The notes below the pieces were generated by a model, which saw only the letters and a program-made list of their open reading frames with translations, searched no databases and was not told the origin of the DNA. Of a stretch of DNA of 33,357 bases, positions 31,390 to 33,357 are shown one piece after another. Numbering within the stretch: position 1 is the first letter of the stretch; each line of letters starts with the position of its first letter. A program made the position numbers and the translations under genes. This stretch comes from CAYRMV01 sp964425255. Lineage in GTDB: Bacteria; Bacteroidota; Bacteroidia; Flavobacteriales_D; Crocinitomicaceae. The stretch is from positions 1 to 33,357 of the forward strand of contig CAYRMV010000019.1 in the NCBI GenBank assembly GCA_964425255.1, read 5' to 3'.

Positions 31390-33357
31390 ATGAGATATTT
31401 GAGTTTACTACTGATTCTTTTAAGCTGTTCACTCTCTGTGTTCGGTCAAAGTTGGAAAAGAATCCAAGAGCCTTCCATCATGGATTATGCCTATTATTAT
31501 GATGTTGCAAGCGATTCGAAAGGAAACACTTACTTTATCTATGCTGATTATTCCTATCCAGGAACTTTTTTAAAAGTACTGAAGTACGAAACACTTGAAC
31601 AAGAATGGGATACCATTTATAATCAGTCGTTTACTCAAAGTTCGATTGTTAGTTTAAAAACAGATCGAAAAAACGATGAAATTTATATTTCTGTTCAATT
31701 AATGGATTATCCAAACCATGTTTTAAAAGTCTTTTCCCTGATAGATGGTACTGTAAATTCTGTTTGTTCGGGAACTTTATCAACGGTGGATGATTATGAA
31801 CAAATGCCCTTTATTGTAGGAAACGGTAATAATGAATTTTACTGGTTAGCTAAAAAACAATACGACTCAAAATATTTTATTTCCAAATTTGATTTTATCA
31901 CAAGTAGCTTTATTACAGACACCATTCCAACAGAACAAGGAATGCCAGTTGGCAATTTTGGTTTGCATTTAGTTGGCGACACTTTGTGGGTTTCCTACAT
32001 GATGAATACCGAACCTTCCACCTTCCGATTATTGAAAAAACACAAGGATTTTTCTCCATTTTATTCCTATGATGGCTCCGTTGATGGAATTTTCAAACAC
32101 AATGGTATTGATATCGTTGGGTATTATGGTCTAACCATTTTATCAGATAAATCGAGCCAACTTTATATCAACGGACGAAATACAAACGATGAAATTTTTG
32201 CTTACAAATTCACCAACGGTTTGCTCTCAACATCCAGCCTACCGCCAAGTGAAACATTTGAATCGATAAGTTACGAGAATGCGTTCAATAAAATTCACGT
32301 TGCTTCCAATTATTACAATTCTGTTTCTGAATCGAATGCTTTTTCTGTTTATTCCCTAAATCCAGTGAGTAATACATGGGATATATTTTCAAGTGAACTT
32401 TCATCCAATTACGTAAATGATATCCGACTCGGAGCCTCATCCAATGCACATCGATTGGTTGCAGCAAGTAAATACTATGATGAAGTAAGTTACTCTTCGG
32501 ATCATTCAATTTATGTTTACAACGATCATCCAAACTTGGCATTAGTAAACTTTACGCAAGCTAACATCTGCTCTCCTCAAACAAATATTCCTTTATCAAC
32601 GCAATTTCAAATACAAGACCCCAACTGGGATTCACTTGTAATCATTGATATTGTTTCTAGCAATCAATTGGTTATTCCAAATAACTCCATTTCTTATTCA
32701 ACATCGAGTTTTATTTCAAATACAACTTCTTTTGACCTTTTTGGATCTATACTTTCTGCTGGATCAACCAATTTGCAAATAAAACTTACGGATGGTTATG
32801 ACACAACAGTGTATACTCAAAATATTGTCGTGAACGCAGCGCCATCCGCTCCAACCACTTCAAATCAAGCTTTTTGTGGAAATAAGCTTGTTTCTGATTT
32901 AGCAATCACAGGAACAAATGTTCAATGGTTTAATTCCCTTCCAATTGCAAACCCTTTGCCTGTAAACATGGGACTAAACTCGGGGAAATATTACTTTACC
33001 CAAACGGTTAATGGTTGTACAAGTATTCCTGACTCGATTTTAGTTACAGTCAACCCACTTCCAACAGTGAATGCAGGAATTGATGTGACGATTTGTGCGG
33101 GACAACAAGTGACTTTAACAGGATCGGGTGCTGCAAGCTATTCATGGGATAACGGCGTTTCAAATGGTGTGGCATTTACTCCTTCCGCAACGACAACTTA
33201 CACCGTAACTGGAACGGATGCGAACGGATGTTCCAACACCGATCAAGTTGTGGTGACAGTCAACCCACTTCCATCGGTGAATGCAGGAACGGATGTAACT
33301 GTTTGTGCGGGACAACAAGTGACTTTAACAGGATCGGGTGCTTCAAGCTATTCATGG
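31390..33357 (+). CDS. Large secreted protein with Ig/PKD-like repeats, 3' end beyond the window
   Basis: The frame is open from ATG 31390 to the window edge, 656 codons without a stop, so the gene is truncated by the window only. A signal peptide (MRYLSLLLILLSCSLSVFGQ) is followed by about 430 residues of beta-rich, propeller-like sequence with no named domain. An Ig-like domain near 490-553 follows (SAPTTSNQAFCGNKLVSDL ... GKYYFTQTVNGCTS). Then 70-residue repeats begin, with PLPTVNAGIDVTICAGQQVT, SYSWDNGVS and TYTVTGTDANGC. Such proteins in Flavobacteriales usually end in a gliding-type T9SS C-terminal domain; that end is not visible. Likely a surface or secreted adhesin-type protein. Confidence 0.85.
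   Translation, partial: MRYLSLLLILLSCSLSVFGQSWKRIQEPSIMDYAYYYDVASDSKGNTYFIYADYSYPGTFLKVLKYETLEQEWDTIYNQSFTQSSIVSLKTDRKNDEIYISVQLMDYPNHVLKVFSLIDGTVNSVCSGTLSTVDDYEQMPFIVGNGNNEFYWLAKKQYDSKYFISKFDFITSSFITDTIPTEQGMPVGNFGLHLVGDTLWVSYMMNTEPSTFRLLKKHKDFSPFYSYDGSVDGIFKHNGIDIVGYYGLTILSDKSSQLYINGRNTNDEIFAYKFTNGLLSTSSLPPSETFESISYENAFNKIHVASNYYNSVSESNAFSVYSLNPVSNTWDIFSSELSSNYVNDIRLGASSNAHRLVAASKYYDEVSYSSDHSIYVYNDHPNLALVNFTQANICSPQTNIPLSTQFQIQDPNWDSLVIIDIVSSNQLVIPNNSISYSTSSFISNTTSFDLFGSILSAGSTNLQIKLTDGYDTTVYTQNIVVNAAPSAPTTSNQAFCGNKLVSDLAITGTNVQWFNSLPIANPLPVNMGLNSGKYYFTQTVNGCTSIPDSILVTVNPLPTVNAGIDVTICAGQQVTLTGSGAASYSWDNGVSNGVAFTPSATTTYTVTGTDANGCSNTDQVVVTVNPLPSVNAGTDVTVCAGQQVTLTGSGASSYSW
33051..33357 (+). 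repeat. 210-bp coding tandem repeat, second copy cut by the window end
   Basis: Copy 1 covers 33051-33260 and copy 2 starts at 33261. Over the 97 bp visible in copy 2, 89 positions match copy 1. Each unit encodes a 70-residue Ig/PKD-like domain with two cysteines (TICAG and NGCSN). Confidence 0.9.

Overview
The window is about 33 kb of AT-rich bacterial chromosome. It reads as Bacteroidota, most likely order Flavobacteriales and perhaps Crocinitomicaceae (Fluviicola-like). The evidence is type IX secretion system (T9SS) genes and substrates (PorZ, PorP/SprF, gliding-type C-terminal domains), families typical of this order (DUF6427, DUF6341, DUF2490, WG-repeat proteins), and Bacteroidota-style promoters (TTG, about 20 nt, TAnnTTTG). 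The species is an inference.

Layout. 1-467: no gene; a cluster of short dyad motifs and two hairpin terminators. 468-2872: an IS66-family insertion sequence (tnpA, tnpB, tnpC, all on minus) with 19/20-matching terminal inverted repeats. 2973-3138: tRNA-Arg(TCG) on minus with its own promoter and terminator. 3250-6288: porZ-recO on plus. 6308-10854: two translationally coupled WG-repeat proteins on minus. 11172-12707: purH. 12801-18549: the rod-shape cluster mreB, mreC, mreD, mrdA (PBP2), rodA. 18503-19680: a minus-strand pair, a lipoprotein and a DUF2490 protein, whose end overlaps rodA tail to tail. 19858-23389: a secreted CotH-kinase-like protein carrying a type IX C-terminal domain, followed by a PorP/SprF-like membrane protein. 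23392-24510: a glycosyltransferase on minus. 24632-25846: a TraB/GumN-like protein. 25848-27113: a CNNM/CBS/CorC protein on minus. 27153-29129: purQ-purD on minus. 29208-30164: DUF6427 membrane protein on minus. 30339-31244: a small DUF6341-like membrane protein and ispD on plus. 31390 to the end: the start of a large secreted repeat protein that runs off the window.

How the genes work together. Most genes are core metabolism or cell envelope: purine synthesis (PurH, PurD, PurQ), isoprenoid synthesis (IspD), recombination repair (RecO) and lateral wall growth (MreBCD-PBP2-RodA). The T9SS theme recurs: PorZ belongs to the surface attachment machinery, the CotH protein looks like a type-B-CTD cargo, its neighbour is a PorP/SprF partner, and the last gene is probably another cargo.

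No clearly new defence or biosynthetic system was found. The points most worth a second look are the tRNA-Arg with an apparent compensatory swap of the G19-C56 elbow pair to U19-A56, the repeated dyad motif next to the IS, the CotH/PorP cargo pair, the coupled WG-repeat pair, and promoters placed so close to start codons that leaderless mRNAs are predicted.
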